64,000 nt of DNA from Scatomonas sp963930955 (GCA_963930955.1 OZ006967.1:1550001-1614000), one strand, 5' to 3'; shown: positions 8,267 through 17,200, numbered from the stretch's first letter. Numbers and translations are program-made. The notes: generated from the sequence alone by a model not told the origin.

Positions 8267-9151
8267 ATGATAAATGCAATTCAAGGGTATATTCAGTATT
8301 TACATAATGTGAAGAGAACCTCCCGCAATACGGAGGTTTCTTATGAGAGAGATCTGAAAAAAGCAGAAATTTATTTTAAGGAGCATGCGATCCCGGAGCT
8401 GTCCCAGGTTACAGCCACCAATCTGAATTCGTACATGCTCTACCTGGAGAAGGAAAAACTATCTCCGGCAACGGTATCCCGGAATGTTGCGGCTCTCCGG
8501 TCTTTTTTCCGGTATCTGGTAAAAGAGCAGGGGCTGCGGGAAGATCCTTCCCAGGGTCTGAAAGCCCCCCGGGTGGAGAAAAAAGCGCCGGCGATCCTGA
8601 CTGTGGAAGAAATCGATCTTCTGCTGCGTCAGCCCGATGAGACTACGGCTAAAGGAGTCCGGGATCGGGCTATGCTGGAACTGCTGTACGCAACCGGCAT
8701 CCGGGTCAGCGAGCTGATCCATCTGCAGCTGCGGGATCTAAACTGGCAGATGGGGTATATTATCTGCGAGGAAGAGGGAAAAGAGAGGATTGTTCCTTTT
8801 GGGAACGAGGCCAGAAAAGCTTTAGAGCAATACACAGGGGAGGCACGAGACAAGCTTTTAAAAGGCCGGGAAAGCGGGACCCTCTTTGTAAACTGCAGCG
8901 GGAAGCCTATGAGCCGTCAGGGCTTCTGGAAGATTTTGAAGGGCTATGCAGCGGGCGCCGGCATAACGGCGGATATTACCCCGCATACCTTGCGGCATTC
9001 CTTTGCCGCGCACATGCTGCAGAACGGAGCAGACCTGAAAAGCCTGCAGGAAATGCTGGGACATTCAGATATTTCCACAACACAGATGTATCTGAATATG
9101 GGAATTTATAAGATCCGGGAGGTGTACCAGAAAACCCATCCCCGGGGATAA
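8267..9151 (+). CDS. xerD: Tyrosine recombinase XerD-like
   Basis: A 294-residue site-specific recombinase that resolves chromosome dimers at dif during cell division. The N-terminal SAM-like core-binding domain (about 1-90) is followed by the catalytic domain with the first catalytic arginine in ATGIRVSEL, the box HTLRHSFAAHML and the tyrosine nucleophile in STTQMYLN after LGHSDI. ATG 8267 is chosen over the TTG at 8246 because AGAGGT lies about 9 bases before it and the product then starts MINAIQGYIQYL. It follows spoIIM as in other Clostridia, but has its own promoter. Confidence 0.9.
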   Translation: MINAIQGYIQYLHNVKRTSRNTEVSYERDLKKAEIYFKEHAIPELSQVTATNLNSYMLYLEKEKLSPATVSRNVAALRSFFRYLVKEQGLREDPSQGLKAPRVEKKAPAILTVEEIDLLLRQPDETTAKGVRDRAMLELLYATGIRVSELIHLQLRDLNWQMGYIICEEEGKERIVPFGNEARKALEQYTGEARDKLLKGRESGTLFVNCSGKPMSRQGFWKILKGYAAGAGITADITPHTLRHSFAAHMLQNGADLKSLQEMLGHSDISTTQMYLNMGIYKIREVYQKTHPRG

Positions 9152-9166
9152 GGTTTTACTGAAAAA

Positions 9167-9209
9167 AATAAGGAGCTGACACCAGTGTGCCGGCTCCTTA
9201 TTCCGTTTT
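9167..9209. terminator. Bidirectional terminator between xerD and DAHP synthase
   Basis: Arms AATAAGGAGC (9167-9176) and GCTCCTTATT (9193-9202) with T-rich sequence on both sides (CCGTTTTT on plus, TTTTTTTC on minus). It serves both convergent genes. Confidence 0.85.
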
Positions 9210-9221
9210 TCTGTGCAAGTC

Positions 9222-10256
9222 TCAGCAAAGTTCCGCGATCTCGTAGATCAGCCGCTCGGATTCTTCCCAGCCCAGGCAGGGATCAGTGATGGATTTGCCG
9301 TAAATATGCTGGCCGCAGACGATCTTCTGAGCGCCGGACTCCAGATAGCTTTCGATCATAAGCCCTTTTACCAGAGTTTTGATCCGGGGATCGTAATGGC
9401 GGCTCCGCAGCACCTCCCGGGTAATGCGGATCTGCTGTTCGTATTTTTTGTTGGAGTTGGAGTGGTTGGTATCGATAATGGCAGCCGGATTTTTCAGGCC
9501 GGTCTGTTCATATTTGTCCAGCAGCAGCTCCAGATCTTCGTAATGATAGTTGGGGATGGCGTTGCCGTGCTTGTTGGTGGCTCCCCGGAGAACCGTGTGG
9601 GCCAGGGGATTCCCTGTAGAATGGGTTTCTTTTCCCCGGTAAATAAAGGTATGGCCGTTCTGGGCGGCGATCACAGAATTCAGCATAACGGAAAGGTCGC
9701 CGCTGGTGGGATTTTTCATGCCTACCGGAATGTCCAGTCCGGATACGGTGAGCCGGTGCTGCTGATTTTCTACAGAGCGGGCGCCGATGGCTACGTAGGA
9801 CAGGAAGTCCGAAACGTAACTCCAGTTATCCGGATACAGCATTTCATCGGCGGCAGAGAGCCCTGTCTCCTCCAGAACCCGGATGTGCATATGCCGCATG
9901 GCAATGAGACCCTGGGCCAGATCCGGCTTTTTCTCGGGGTCCGGCTGATGGACAATGCCCTTATAGCCTTCGCCGGTGGTCCGGGGTTTGTTGGTGTAGA
10001 CCCTGGGGATCAGGATCAGCTTTTCCTGGACTTTTTCCTGGACTTTTACCAGGCGGCTGACGTAATCGCAGACTGCGTCTTCATTATCTGCGGAACAGGG
10101 GCCGATGATCACCAGAAATTTGTGGGACTGACCGGTAATCACCTGCTTAATGGCTTCATCCCGATATTCTTTTGCCTTCCGGGCATTTTCGGAAAGGGGA
10201 TACTGCTCCCGGATTTCAGCGGGAGAAGGAAGGGGTTTCATCATGGAAAAACTCAT
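9222..10256 (-). CDS. aroF: 3-deoxy-7-phosphoheptulonate (DAHP) synthase, class I
   Basis: A 344-residue enzyme joining phosphoenolpyruvate and erythrose 4-phosphate, the first step of aromatic amino acid synthesis. Hallmarks of the AroF/G/H type are IIGPCSADNEDAV, RVYTNKPRTTGEGYKG, GARSVENQQHR, GMKNPTSGD and DTNHSNSNKKYEQQ. It is a stand-alone catalytic domain with no chorismate mutase fusion. The start has GGAGA 7 bases upstream. It has its own promoter downstream of spoVB and shares a bidirectional terminator with xerD. Which of the AroF, AroG or AroH feedback classes it belongs to cannot be decided here. Confidence 0.95.
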   Translation of the reverse strand: MSFSMMKPLPSPAEIREQYPLSENARKAKEYRDEAIKQVITGQSHKFLVIIGPCSADNEDAVCDYVSRLVKVQEKVQEKLILIPRVYTNKPRTTGEGYKGIVHQPDPEKKPDLAQGLIAMRHMHIRVLEETGLSAADEMLYPDNWSYVSDFLSYVAIGARSVENQQHRLTVSGLDIPVGMKNPTSGDLSVMLNSVIAAQNGHTFIYRGKETHSTGNPLAHTVLRGATNKHGNAIPNYHYEDLELLLDKYEQTGLKNPAAIIDTNHSNSNKKYEQQIRITREVLRSRHYDPRIKTLVKGLMIESYLESGAQKIVCGQHIYGKSITDPCLGWEESERLIYEIAELC

Positions 10257-10288
10257 ATTTATGTCTCCTATCTTCGGACGTATCTTAA

Positions 10289-10317
10289 ATATAATCCAGT
10301 TTTTTATGATACTACAA
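10289..10317 (-). promoter_or_regulatory. Promoter for DAHP synthase
   Basis: On the minus strand TTGTAG, 17 bp spacer, TTATAT. It lies between the end of spoVB and the start of the DAHP synthase gene. Confidence 0.5.
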
Positions 10318-10322
10318 TCTTT

Positions 10323-11855
10323 TCAGCTTGTCGAGTTCCGGCAGAAATATTTTTTCCATTCTTCCGGGAAAAACAGCAGATAAAAAGCGCAAAGAAGCAG
10401 CAGCTGCAGAAGCAGAAGCGCCAGACTGGAAAATGGAATGAGAGCGGAAAGCCAGCGGGAGAAAAAGAGGCAGAGTCCCCAGCTGAGAAAAAAAGCTGCC
10501 AGAGGTTTCAGCAGGCAACGGGGCAGATGGAACTGAAAATGTGTAAGCCGCCGGAGATAGGCCAGATTCAGAAAAGCGGAGGCCAGTTCTCCCAGGACCA
10601 GGCCGGCCAGATAACCGGGCATACCGGCTCTTGGGACAGCCAGCAGTACAAAAAGAATACGAAGGCCCAGGGAAACAGCGTTTTCCGCTAAATGGAAGCG
10701 GGTCTTTCCCAGGCCGTTGAGGATGCCGGATAAAGCGCTGTTCAGGTAGAGAAAAGGACAGAGGGGGGCCAGAAATTTTAAAAAATGACCCGCCGGCCAG
10801 CTGTTGAAGAGGACCGCTCCGATCCGAGGACCTAAAAAGAAAAAGCTTCCTCCCGCGAAAATTCCCAGGATCAGGCAGTAATGAATAGAGGAATGAATGG
10901 TATCCCGGATCCGGGAGGCGCGGCCCCGGGCCTGGTCTTCGGCAACGCTGGGCAGCAGCATGGCCGCGGCGGAATTGGTAACGACGGAAGGGAAGAAAAG
11001 CATGGGAAGGGCCATGCCGGTAAGGGTTCCGTACAGACTTAGAGATTGCTCCCGGGTCAGACCGGAGGCCAGGAGCATGCCCGGGATCAGAATAGCTTCT
11101 GTATTGTGTAGAATGGTGACCATAGCGTGATTCAGAGTCAGAGGGAAAGCCAGTGAAAGGATTTCCCGCATTCTGCGGAAGGGCCGGGTCAGCCTGTGAA
11201 GAAAATATTGATATTTTCCGAATTCCAGATAGAGAAGGAGAAGTGAAAAGAGGCAGGAGGCAAGTTCCCCGGCCAGCGCTCCTGCGGCGGCCAGAGCAGC
11301 GGTGGGCGTGTTTCCTTTTTCCTGTACTAGGGAGTAACAAAGCAAAGAGACTCCGATCCGTACGGCTTGTTCCAGAAGCTGACCTGCCGCCGGCAGCCCG
11401 GTCTGCTTTTTGCCCAGGTAGTAGGCTGTAACGCATCCGTGGACACAGGCAAAAGGCAGGGAAAGAGACAGAAGACGCAGCAGGGGTCCGCAGCGCATTT
11501 CCTTTAAAATGTAGGCTCCCAGAAAATCCGCGGATCGGTACAGCAGAAAGGAGGCCAAAAGAGACAGGAGCAGAGCCAGGAGCAGGCCGGAAACAAAGGT
11601 GTGCAGAGCCTGACGGGGCTTGTTCCGGGCAAAGGCTGCGGCCACCAGACGGGAAAGGGCAGATTGGATTCCGGCAGTGCAGAGGGCCAGGGCCAGGGCG
11701 TATAAAGGAATTGTCAGCTGGTAAATTCCGATCTGTTCCGCACCAATGGAGCGGGAGAGGAATATTTTATAAAAGAATCCGGCGGTCCGGCTGATCAAAC
11801 CGGCTGCGGTTAAGATGAGAGTTCCTTTTAATAAACTGTTTCTGCGTCCGGACAT
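10323..11855 (-). CDS. spoVB: SpoVB-like polysaccharide/lipid flippase
   Basis: A 510-residue polytopic protein with about 12-14 membrane segments of the MOP exporter superfamily. The N terminus (SLLKGTLILTAAGLISRTAGF, then IGAEQIGIYQLTIPLY) matches stage V sporulation protein B, which is needed for spore cortex formation and is thought to flip lipid-linked peptidoglycan precursors; other relatives act in vegetative wall synthesis. An upstream in-frame start at 11972 overlaps the iscR promoter and gives a non-homologous extension, so ATG 11855 is preferred, with GGGAG upstream. It is divergent from iscR. Confidence 0.82.
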   Translation of the reverse strand: MSGRRNSLLKGTLILTAAGLISRTAGFFYKIFLSRSIGAEQIGIYQLTIPLYALALALCTAGIQSALSRLVAAAFARNKPRQALHTFVSGLLLALLLSLLASFLLYRSADFLGAYILKEMRCGPLLRLLSLSLPFACVHGCVTAYYLGKKQTGLPAAGQLLEQAVRIGVSLLCYSLVQEKGNTPTAALAAAGALAGELASCLFSLLLLYLEFGKYQYFLHRLTRPFRRMREILSLAFPLTLNHAMVTILHNTEAILIPGMLLASGLTREQSLSLYGTLTGMALPMLFFPSVVTNSAAAMLLPSVAEDQARGRASRIRDTIHSSIHYCLILGIFAGGSFFFLGPRIGAVLFNSWPAGHFLKFLAPLCPFLYLNSALSGILNGLGKTRFHLAENAVSLGLRILFVLLAVPRAGMPGYLAGLVLGELASAFLNLAYLRRLTHFQFHLPRCLLKPLAAFFLSWGLCLFFSRWLSALIPFSSLALLLLQLLLLCAFYLLFFPEEWKKYFCRNSTS

Positions 11856-11920
11856 AAAATTAAAATGCTCCCGACTTCTTTTGGAACAGCCTATGCGGAA
11901 AAAGCCGGGGATATGTATGC

Positions 11921-11949
11921 TTGACAGGGGAGAGAGTCTGTGGTATTCT
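11921..11949 (+). promoter_or_regulatory. Promoter of the isc operon
   Basis: Perfect TTGACA (11921-11926), 17 bp spacer, TATTCT (11944-11949). The predicted transcription start is near 11956, just before the putative operator. Confidence 0.8.
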
Positions 11950-11960
11950 GTACCTGTTGA

Positions 11961-11989
11961 TAAATCCGACATAAATACTCGGGATTAAT
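11961..11989 (+). promoter_or_regulatory. Putative Rrf2/IscR operator
   Basis: An imperfect dyad, AATCCGA then CATAAATAC then TCGGGATT, lies from about +6 to +33 of the isc promoter. The position suits repression by the Rrf2 protein encoded next, that is, autoregulation. Binding is inferred from symmetry and position only. Confidence 0.5.
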
Positions 11990-12006
11990 GAGAAAGGTGC
12001 AAGACC

Positions 12007-12468
12007 ATGAAATTATCCACAAAGGGACGATACGGTCTGCGGGCGCTGGTAGATCTGGCCCTGAACTGCAGGGAAGAAGCGGTCTGCATTCAGAGTATTG
12101 CCCACAGACAGAATATTTCTGAAAGCTATCTGGAACAGCTGATGCGGCTCTTGCGGAAAGCCGGACTGGTCCGGAGCGTCCGGGGCGCCGGAGGAGGGTA
12201 CCAGCTGGCAAAACCGGCGGAAAACATTTCCGTTGGGGATGTTCTGCGGGCGCTGGAAGGGAACCTGGAAGCTGTGGACTGCGGGGCTTTTCAGAAAGAG
12301 CATCCCTGCGAAGGAGCGGATATCTGTGTCACGAAATACGTCTGGAAAAGGATCAACGATGCTATCCGTCAGGCGGTAGATTCCATTATGCTGGCGGAGC
12401 TGGTGGAAGAAAGCCGCCGGATCCAGGACAGCCATCAGGGAACCGTTGCCAATGTCTGCAGTAAATAG
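12007..12468 (+). CDS. iscR: Rrf2 family regulator, IscR type
   Basis: A 153-residue winged-helix regulator. The N terminus MKLSTKGRYGLRALVDLA and the wing VRGAGGGYQLAKP are diagnostic of Rrf2. Three cysteines, C92, C101 and C107, occupy the place where IscR binds a [2Fe-2S] cluster, so it probably senses cluster supply and adjusts iscS/iscU expression; the fourth IscR ligand cannot be confirmed by eye. It leads the operon iscR-iscS-iscU-mnmA and has an operator-like dyad in front. CymR, the cysteine regulator, is the main alternative, but the cysteine triad argues for IscR. Confidence 0.88.
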   Translation: MKLSTKGRYGLRALVDLALNCREEAVCIQSIAHRQNISESYLEQLMRLLRKAGLVRSVRGAGGGYQLAKPAENISVGDVLRALEGNLEAVDCGAFQKEHPCEGADICVTKYVWKRINDAIRQAVDSIMLAELVEESRRIQDSHQGTVANVCSK

Positions 12469-12486
12469 AAAAGAGGAGAAAAAGCA

Positions 12487-13680
12487 ATGATATATTTAGA
12501 TAACGCAGCCACAACAAAAACAGCCCCGGAGGTGGTGGAGGCCATGCTCCCGTATTTTTCCGAACTGTACGGCAATCCTTCCAGCATTTATTCGATTGCC
12601 GGGGAGAGCAAGGAGGCTGTTACCAAAGCCCGGGAAACCATTGCCGGAATCCTGAATGCCAGAACGGAGGAGATCTATTTTACCGCCGGCGGCACGGAGG
12701 CGGATAACTGGGCCATTAAGGCGGCTTTTGAGGCTTACAAAAATAAGGGGAACCATATTATTACCACCCGGATCGAGCATCATGCGGTTCTTCATACCTG
12801 CCAGTATCTGGAGAAGGAAAGGGGAGCCAGAGTCACCTATCTGGATGTGGATGAGAATGGGATTGTAAAGCTGGAGGATCTGGAGAAGGCCATAACCCCG
12901 GAGACGATCCTGATCTCTGTTATGTTTGCCAACAATGAGATCGGCACCATCCAGCCTGTTCAGGAGATCGGCATGATCGCCCGGGAGCACGGCATCCTTT
13001 TTCATACCGACGCAGTGCAGGCCTTTGGTCAGCTGCCCATTGATGTAGATGCCTGTCATATTGATATGCTCAGTTCCAGCGCACATAAGATCAACGGTCC
13101 CAAGGGCATTGGTTTCCTCTATATCCGCAAGGGCGTGAAGATTCGTTCTTTCGTCCATGGAGGCGCCCAGGAAAGAAAGCGCCGGGCAGGTACGGAAAAT
13201 GTTCCCGGGATCGTGGGATATGGCGCCGCCGCGAAACTGGCGGCGGATACTATGGCGGAGCGCACCGGAAAAGAACGGGAACTGCGGGACTATATGATCG
13301 GCCGCATTCAGACAGAGGTAGAGTGCTGCCGGCTCAACGGTGATCCGGTGAAGCGGCTTCCCAACAATGTAAATTTCAGCTTTGAGTTTGTGGAAGGAGA
13401 GTCCCTGCTGATCATGCTGGATATGGAGGGGATCTGCGCTTCCAGCGGTTCTGCCTGCACTTCCGGATCCCTGGATCCCTCTCATGTGCTGCTGGCCATC
13501 GGCCTGCCTCATGAACTGGCCCACGGATCCCTGCGGCTGACTCTGTCGGCGGAGAACACAAAGGAAGAAATTGATTATACAGTGGATAAAATCAAAGAGA
13601 TCGTGGCAAAACTCAGAAATATGTCCCCCCTCTATGAAGATTACACGGCGGGAAAGACAAAATCCATGATCAAAGGATAA
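12487..13680 (+). CDS. iscS: Cysteine desulfurase, NifS/IscS type
   Basis: A 397-residue PLP enzyme that takes sulfur from cysteine and passes it as persulfide to IscU and MnmA. The PLP lysine is K201 in SSSAHKINGPKG, and the persulfide cysteine is C324 in SSGSACTSG, in a long flexible loop as in group I desulfurases. The N terminus MIYLDNAATTKTAPEV is standard. It is 18 bp after iscR with a good AGAGGAG site. Co-transcription with iscU and mnmA shows the two sulfur sinks it feeds. Confidence 0.96.
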   Translation: MIYLDNAATTKTAPEVVEAMLPYFSELYGNPSSIYSIAGESKEAVTKARETIAGILNARTEEIYFTAGGTEADNWAIKAAFEAYKNKGNHIITTRIEHHAVLHTCQYLEKERGARVTYLDVDENGIVKLEDLEKAITPETILISVMFANNEIGTIQPVQEIGMIAREHGILFHTDAVQAFGQLPIDVDACHIDMLSSSAHKINGPKGIGFLYIRKGVKIRSFVHGGAQERKRRAGTENVPGIVGYGAAAKLAADTMAERTGKERELRDYMIGRIQTEVECCRLNGDPVKRLPNNVNFSFEFVEGESLLIMLDMEGICASSGSACTSGSLDPSHVLLAIGLPHELAHGSLRLTLSAENTKEEIDYTVDKIKEIVAKLRNMSPLYEDYTAGKTKSMIKG

Positions 13681-13707
13681 AGAAATTCAAAACGGAGGAA
13701 AACAGGT

Positions 13708-14145
13708 ATGTACAGTGAAAAAGTAATGGATCATTTTCAGAATCCAAGGAACGTGGGGGAGATCGAGAATGCCAGCGGTGTGGGCACGGTGGGCAATGCC
13801 AAGTGCGGAGATATCATGCGCATGTACCTGGATATTGACGAAAACGGAGTAATCCGGGACTGCAAGTTCAAGACCTTCGGCTGCGGAGCAGCGGTGGCCA
13901 CCAGCAGTATGGCTACGGAACTGGTAAAGGGAAAAACCATCCAGGAGGCTCTGGAAGTGACCAACAAAGCGGTGATGGACGCCCTGGACGGACTGCCTCC
14001 GGTGAAGGTGCACTGTTCATTGCTGGCGGAGGAGGCTATCCACGCGGCCCTCTGGGACTATGCGGAGAAGCACCATATTAAGATAGAAGGATTAGAGAAA
14101 CCCAAATCCGATATCAGCGAAGGCGAGGAAGAGGAAGACTATTAA
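13708..14145 (+). CDS. iscU: Iron-sulfur cluster scaffold protein IscU/NifU-like
   Basis: A 145-residue scaffold on which [2Fe-2S] and [4Fe-4S] clusters are built from IscS sulfur. The three ligand cysteines are C33 (NAKCGD), C59 (TFGCGAA) and C103 (VHCSLLAE). The C-terminal tail is acidic and variable. It is separated from iscS by 27 bp, and its TAA shares a base with the mnmA ATG. No separate A-type carrier, HscA or HscB is present, which is usual for Clostridia. Confidence 0.95.
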   Translation: MYSEKVMDHFQNPRNVGEIENASGVGTVGNAKCGDIMRMYLDIDENGVIRDCKFKTFGCGAAVATSSMATELVKGKTIQEALEVTNKAVMDALDGLPPVKVHCSLLAEEAIHAALWDYAEKHHIKIEGLEKPKSDISEGEEEEDY

Positions 14146-15200
14146 TGACCCGGGGAAAAGTGATCGTAGGAATGTCCGGGGGAGTGGACTCCTCGGTGGC
14201 TGCCTATCTTCTGAAGGAGCAGGGCTATGAGGTTCTGGGGGTTACCATGGAGACCTGGCGGGAGAGCGGAGACTGCGGCCAGTCCCCGGCGGAGGATGCC
14301 CGCCGGGTAGCCGCTCTGCTGGACATCCCTTTTTATGTGCTGGATTTAAAAAAGGAATTTAAAGAGTCCGTGGTGGACTATTTTGTCCGGGAATACCTGC
14401 AGGGCAGAACCCCCAATCCCTGCGTGGCCTGCAATCGTTTTGTAAAATGGGAGGCCCTGCTGCATAGGGCCCGGGACCTGGGGGCAGACTATATTGCTAC
14501 TGGCCATTACGCCAGGATCCGGCGTCTGGCCAACGGCCGGTATGCGGTAAGTAATTCGGCCTCCGGTGGAAAAGATCAGACCTATGCTCTTTACGGGCTG
14601 ACCCAGGAGCAGCTCCGCCGCACATTGATGCCTGTGGGCAGCTACACAAAGCCGGAGATCCGGCAGCTGGCAGAAAAGATCGGACTGCCTGTGGCGGATA
14701 AGCGGGACAGCCAGGAGATCTGTTTCGTCCCGGATCAGGATTACGCCGGCTTTATCGGAAGATATGCCGGCGTTTCCGTACCGGAAGGAAATTTTGTCAC
14801 AGAAAACGGAGAGATCCTGGGGCGCCACCGGGGGATCATTCACTATACCATCGGGCAGCGCCGGGGTCTGGGACTGCCTATGGGACGCCGGGTGTTTGTC
14901 AGGGAAATCCGTCCTGACACCAACGAAGTGGTCATCGGAGAAGGGGATCAGGTCTTTTCCGGAATCCTGGAGGCGGACCGCGTCAATTATATGGGCGTGC
15001 CGGAGCTGGAAATGGGAGAGAGTATTGTCTGTACCGCCAAGATCCGTTACGGCCATAAGGGGGCGCCCTGCGTGGTGACCCGGACCGGGCAGGACAGGAT
15101 CCGCTGCGAGTTTTGGGAACCTGTGCGGGCAGTTACCCCGGGCCAGGCGGTGGTCTTTTACCAGGAGGACTTTGTGGCGGGAGGAGGTACGATCTTATGA
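14145..15200 (+). CDS. mnmA: tRNA-specific 2-thiouridylase
   Basis: A 351-residue enzyme that installs the 2-thio group on U34 of tRNAs for Lys, Glu and Gln, using sulfur from IscS. The ATP pyrophosphatase loop SGGVDSS is at the N terminus, and the two catalytic cysteines are C96 (NPCVACN) and C193 (QEICFVPD). A further cysteine, C93, sits beside C96. The start overlaps the iscU stop as TAATG. Being in the isc operon ties tRNA thiolation to sulfur supply. Confidence 0.94.
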   Translation: MTRGKVIVGMSGGVDSSVAAYLLKEQGYEVLGVTMETWRESGDCGQSPAEDARRVAALLDIPFYVLDLKKEFKESVVDYFVREYLQGRTPNPCVACNRFVKWEALLHRARDLGADYIATGHYARIRRLANGRYAVSNSASGGKDQTYALYGLTQEQLRRTLMPVGSYTKPEIRQLAEKIGLPVADKRDSQEICFVPDQDYAGFIGRYAGVSVPEGNFVTENGEILGRHRGIIHYTIGQRRGLGLPMGRRVFVREIRPDTNEVVIGEGDQVFSGILEADRVNYMGVPELEMGESIVCTAKIRYGHKGAPCVVTRTGQDRIRCEFWEPVRAVTPGQAVVFYQEDFVAGGGTIL

Positions 15201-15988
15201 TGTCAGACTGTCATATGCATACGGCTTTCTCCTCGGACAGCGATGCAGGAATGGAGGCTATGGCGGAGCAGGCTCTGAGACTTGGCATGGAAGCGGTCTG
15301 TATTACAGATCATTATGACATGGACTATCCGGGAGGAGAATTTCAGCTGGATACGGTCTCCTATCTGAACCGTCTGGAGGAACTGCGGGAAAAATACCGG
15401 GGGCGGCTGGAGATCCGCCGGGGAGTAGAACTGGGATTGCAGCCCCATCTGGGAGAAAGGATCCGGAACTACACAGAAACCTATTCCTTTGATTATGTGA
15501 TTGGTTCGGTTCATCTGGTGAATGGTCTGGATCCTTATGAACGGCAGCAATACCCGGGAACAGACCAGGAGCTGTACCGGGAATATTTTTGCTGTACGCT
15601 GGAAAATATCCGTAAGATCCGGGGGTTCCACGCCCTGGGCCATCTGGATTATGTGGTCCGTTACGGATACACAAAAGAGAAAGAGTACTCTTATAGAAAA
15701 TACGCAGAGCAGATCGACCCCATCCTTCGGGAACTGGCAGAGCGGGGGATCGCCCTGGAGGTCAACAGCGGCGGCCTGAAGTACGGGCTGGGATTTCCCA
15801 ATCCCCATCCGGAGATCCTGAAACGGTACCGGGAACTGGGAGGCGAGATGGTCACTCTGGGATCCGACGCGCACCGTCCGGAGCATGTGGGGTATGGCTT
15901 TTCCCAGATCCTGGAAACGCTGCAGGCCTGCGGCTATAAGTATTACACAGAATTTTCCCGGGGAGAACCTATATTTATAAAAATATGA
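15197..15988 (+). CDS. PHP-domain histidinol-phosphatase family protein
   Basis: A 263-residue metal-dependent phosphatase of the PHP family, HisK type, which in Firmicutes removes phosphate from histidinol phosphate in histidine synthesis. Metal ligands include HMHTAFSSDS (residues 6-15), ITDHYDMD and GSDAHRPEHVG near the end. ATG 15197 overlaps the mnmA stop as ATGA with GGAGG in front, so it is the last gene of the isc operon. No other histidine genes are nearby, so another phosphoester substrate remains possible. Confidence 0.82.
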   Translation: MMSDCHMHTAFSSDSDAGMEAMAEQALRLGMEAVCITDHYDMDYPGGEFQLDTVSYLNRLEELREKYRGRLEIRRGVELGLQPHLGERIRNYTETYSFDYVIGSVHLVNGLDPYERQQYPGTDQELYREYFCCTLENIRKIRGFHALGHLDYVVRYGYTKEKEYSYRKYAEQIDPILRELAERGIALEVNSGGLKYGLGFPNPHPEILKRYRELGGEMVTLGSDAHRPEHVGYGFSQILETLQACGYKYYTEFSRGEPIFIKI

Positions 15989-16020
15989 CCGGATTTCCGG
16001 GGCATTCTGAAAAATAAATC

Positions 16021-16049
16021 TTGAATTTTTGCCCAGAATTAGGTAATAT
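16021..16049 (+). promoter_or_regulatory. Promoter of gap
   Basis: TTGAAT (16021-16026), 17 bp spacer, TAATAT (16044-16049), about 76 bp before the start codon. The leader carries a strong AGGAGG site. Confidence 0.7.
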
Positions 16050-16124
16050 AGAGTTTGAGTTGATGTCTCTTTTTTCCAAGCAGGAGACGCAACAATTTTA
16101 AACACTTTTAGGAGGAATGAAATC

Positions 16125-17144
16125 ATGGCAGTAAGAGTAGCGATTAATGGTTTTGGCCGTATCGGACGTCTGGCTTTCAGACAGATGTTCGGAGCAGAGG
16201 GTTACGAAGTAGTAGCAATTAACGACTTAACATCTCCGAAGATGTTAGCTCATCTGTTAAAATATGATTCTTCTCAGGGCAAATACGCTCTGGCTGACAC
16301 TGTTACCTCTGATGAGGAAGCTGGAACCATCACTGTAGACGGCAAGACCATCAAGATCTACAAAGAGGCTGACGCTTCCAATCTTCCCTGGGGAGAGCTG
16401 AAAGTAGACGTTGTTCTGGAGTGCACCGGCTTCTACACCTCTAAGGCAAAAGCTGAGGCTCACATCAAAGCAGGCGCAAGAAAGGTTGTTATCTCTGCTC
16501 CCGCAGGAAATGATCTGCCCACCATCGTTTACAATGTAAACCATGAGACTCTGAAACCCAGCGATACTGTAATTTCCGCAGCATCCTGCACCACCAACTG
16601 CCTGGCTCCCATGGCAAAAGCTCTGAACGAGCTGGCACCCATCAAATCCGGTATCATGGTTACCATCCACGCTTACACCGGCGATCAGATGACTCTGGAC
16701 GGACCCCAGAGAAAAGGCGATCTGAGAAGATCCCGTGCAGCAGCTGTTAACATCGTTCCCAACAGCACCGGCGCAGCAAAAGCAATCGGTCTGGTTATTC
16801 CGGAACTGAACGGCAAGCTCATCGGCTCCGCACAGCGTGTACCCACCCCCACCGGATCCACCACCATCCTGACCGCAGTTGTAGAAGGCAATGTAACTGT
16901 TGACGAGATCAACGCTAAGATGAAAGCTTCCGCAACCGAGTCCTACGGATACAATGAGGACGAGATCGTTTCCTCCGATATCATCGGTATGAGATACGGC
17001 TCTCTGTTTGATGCTACCCAGACCATGGTTCTGCCGCTGGACAACGGCACCACCGAGGTACAGGTTGTTTCCTGGTATGACAACGAGAATTCTTACACCA
17101 GCCAGATGGTTCGTACCATCAAATATTTCTCCGAATTACAGTAA
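16125..17144 (+). CDS. gap: Glyceraldehyde-3-phosphate dehydrogenase
   Basis: A 339-residue glycolytic enzyme oxidising glyceraldehyde 3-phosphate to 1,3-bisphosphoglycerate with NAD. The nucleotide fold INGFGRIGRLAFRQ opens the protein and the catalytic cysteine is C155 in SAASCTTNCLAP. Codon choice is visibly biased (AGA and CGT for Arg, GCT and GCA for Ala) unlike the CGG-rich neighbours, as expected for a very highly expressed gene. It heads the gap-pgk-tpiA cluster and is followed by a stable hairpin. Confidence 0.97.
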   Translation: MAVRVAINGFGRIGRLAFRQMFGAEGYEVVAINDLTSPKMLAHLLKYDSSQGKYALADTVTSDEEAGTITVDGKTIKIYKEADASNLPWGELKVDVVLECTGFYTSKAKAEAHIKAGARKVVISAPAGNDLPTIVYNVNHETLKPSDTVISAASCTTNCLAPMAKALNELAPIKSGIMVTIHAYTGDQMTLDGPQRKGDLRRSRAAAVNIVPNSTGAAKAIGLVIPELNGKLIGSAQRVPTPTGSTTILTAVVEGNVTVDEINAKMKASATESYGYNEDEIVSSDIIGMRYGSLFDATQTMVLPLDNGTTEVQVVSWYDNENSYTSQMVRTIKYFSELQ

Positions 17145-17168
17145 TAGACAGGCTTAAGGCGAGAACCC

Positions 17169-17200
17169 AAGGGGTCCGGTCAGTTTGGACCGGACCCCTT
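17169..17200 (+). terminator. Stable hairpin between gap and pgk
   Basis: Perfect 13-bp arms AAGGGGTCCGGTC and GACCGGACCCCTT around the loop AGTTTG, followed by ACATTTATACG rather than a clear T run. It may act as a partial terminator or as a 3' stabiliser of gap mRNA; read-through into pgk is likely because no promoter is visible between. Confidence 0.6.

Noticed and set aside
9213..10691. 492-codon plus-strand frame across DAHP synthase and spoVB
   Set aside because: It crosses two well-supported minus-strand genes and their promoter, and has no motif of its own.
11900..11915. Sigma-E promoter for spoVB
   Set aside because: A CATACATA element exists on the minus strand but misses the last consensus base and there is no -35 match at the right distance.
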